A stretch of 6,888 nt of DNA. Source: a bacterium (GTDB lineage: Bacteria; Gemmatimonadota; Gemmatimonadetes; Gemmatimonadales; Gemmatimonadaceae). The stretch spans positions 1 to 6,888 of the forward strand of contig JAJZRK010000173.1 in the NCBI GenBank assembly GCA_021802745.1, in the 5' to 3' direction. The position numbers and the translations under genes are program-made. Shown in pieces: positions 6,335 to 6,888 of this stretch (its first letter is position 1; the number at the start of each line of letters is the position of its first letter). The notes under the pieces were generated by a model. That model saw only the letters and a list, made by a program, of their open reading frames with translations. It was not told where the DNA came from and made no database searches.

Positions 6335-6888
6335 ATGAGCTTTCTCATTGTTGGCGTAGACGGCGGCGGCACGAAGACCAGGGTCATCGTGGCCGACCAC
6401 CAGGGACATGAACTGGCGACGGCCACCGGCGGCGGCAGCGCCGCCCGCCCCGGGCAGGCGACGCAGGCTGCCGAGATGATCGCGCAGACCGTCACCGCGG
6501 CGCTCGCGGCCTGCGAGCGTAGCGGCGAGGTGCCACGCGTTCTCTGCGCGGGACTCGCGGGCGCCGGCCGTGAACCGGAACGGCAGGCGGTGCGCGAAGC
6601 GCTGGTGCACCTCGAAGTCGCGGACCACGTCATCGTCGAGCCCGACGCGACCATCGCCCTCGAGGACGCGTTTGGCGACGGCCCCGGCATCCTGCTGGTC
6701 AGCGGCACCGGCTCGTCGTGCTTCGGGCGCTCGCCCACCGGCCAGTTCAGCCGCTGCGGCGGATGGGGCCCCAACATCGGCGACGAGGGGAGCGGGGCGT
6801 GGATCGGCCGTCGCGCGCTGAGCATCGTGGCGGCTGCCGCCGACGGGCGCGAGCCCGATACGGGGCTGCTCCCGGCGATGCTAACCGC
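6335..6888 (+). CDS. BadF/BadG/BcrA/BcrD ATPase family, N-acetylhexosamine (GlcNAc/MurNAc) kinase, 3'-truncated
   Basis: The frame starts at ATG 6335 and runs off the right edge, leaving 184 complete codons of a family whose members have about 300-350. The protein begins MSFLIVGVDGGGTKT, the phosphate-1 loop of the actin/hexokinase-fold kinases (D9). GLAGAG (73-78) follows, then VEPDATIA, whose D104 is placed like the general-base Asp of human N-acetylglucosamine kinase. LVSGTGS (121-127) is the phosphate-2 loop, and GGWGPNIGDEGSGAWIG (142-158) is the hallmark of the NAGK/MurK-type branch. It should phosphorylate an imported N-acetylhexosamine at the 6-OH using ATP in the cytosol. This fits the symporter 54 nt upstream and the NagB-LmbE fusion before it. 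GlcNAc versus MurNAc specificity cannot be decided here. GGA at 6328-6330, 4 nt before the ATG, is a weak ribosome-binding site. Confidence 0.9.
   Translation, partial: MSFLIVGVDGGGTKTRVIVADHQGHELATATGGGSAARPGQATQAAEMIAQTVTAALAACERSGEVPRVLCAGLAGAGREPERQAVREALVHLEVADHVIVEPDATIALEDAFGDGPGILLVSGTGSSCFGRSPTGQFSRCGGWGPNIGDEGSGAWIGRRALSIVAAAADGREPDTGLLPAMLT

Overview
The window looks like chromosomal DNA from a very GC-rich, Gram-negative-type bacterium. Its gene content (a NagZ/beta-lactamase-fold fusion, a NagB-LmbE fusion, an SSS symporter and a BadF/NAGK-type kinase) resembles amino-sugar loci of Bacteroidota-like lineages. The strong G/C third-position bias would fit Gemmatimonadota or a relative. 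That placement is inference from gene style, not from a marker gene.

All genes lie on the + strand and are tightly packed. Positions 1-2306 hold the 3' part of a large gene: a glycoside hydrolase family 3 beta-N-acetylglucosaminidase (NagZ type) fused to a beta-lactamase-fold serine hydrolase resembling the AmiE muropeptide amidase. Its 5' end lies outside the window. A short 88-nt gap carries a possible promoter, a small hairpin and a ribosome-binding site. Next come an A-type iron-sulfur carrier (2395-2751), a full-length NagB-LmbE fusion (2768-4747), a 13-helix sodium:solute symporter (4772-6280), and the first 184 codons of an N-acetylhexosamine kinase (6335 to the right edge). The four downstream genes are separated by 16, 24 and 54 nt and are probably one operon.

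Together the genes read as an amino-sugar and peptidoglycan salvage pathway. The NagZ-AmiE protein would strip GlcNAc and peptide from muropeptides. The symporter would import the free sugar and the kinase would phosphorylate it. The LmbE half of the fusion could deacetylate the 6-phosphate and the NagB half could deaminate/isomerise it to fructose-6-phosphate. No separate nagA is visible, which makes the fusion the natural candidate for the missing deacetylase. The iron-sulfur carrier has no obvious role in the pathway. No gene-free stretch exceeds 300 bases, and no tRNA, rRNA, CRISPR array or mobile element was seen.
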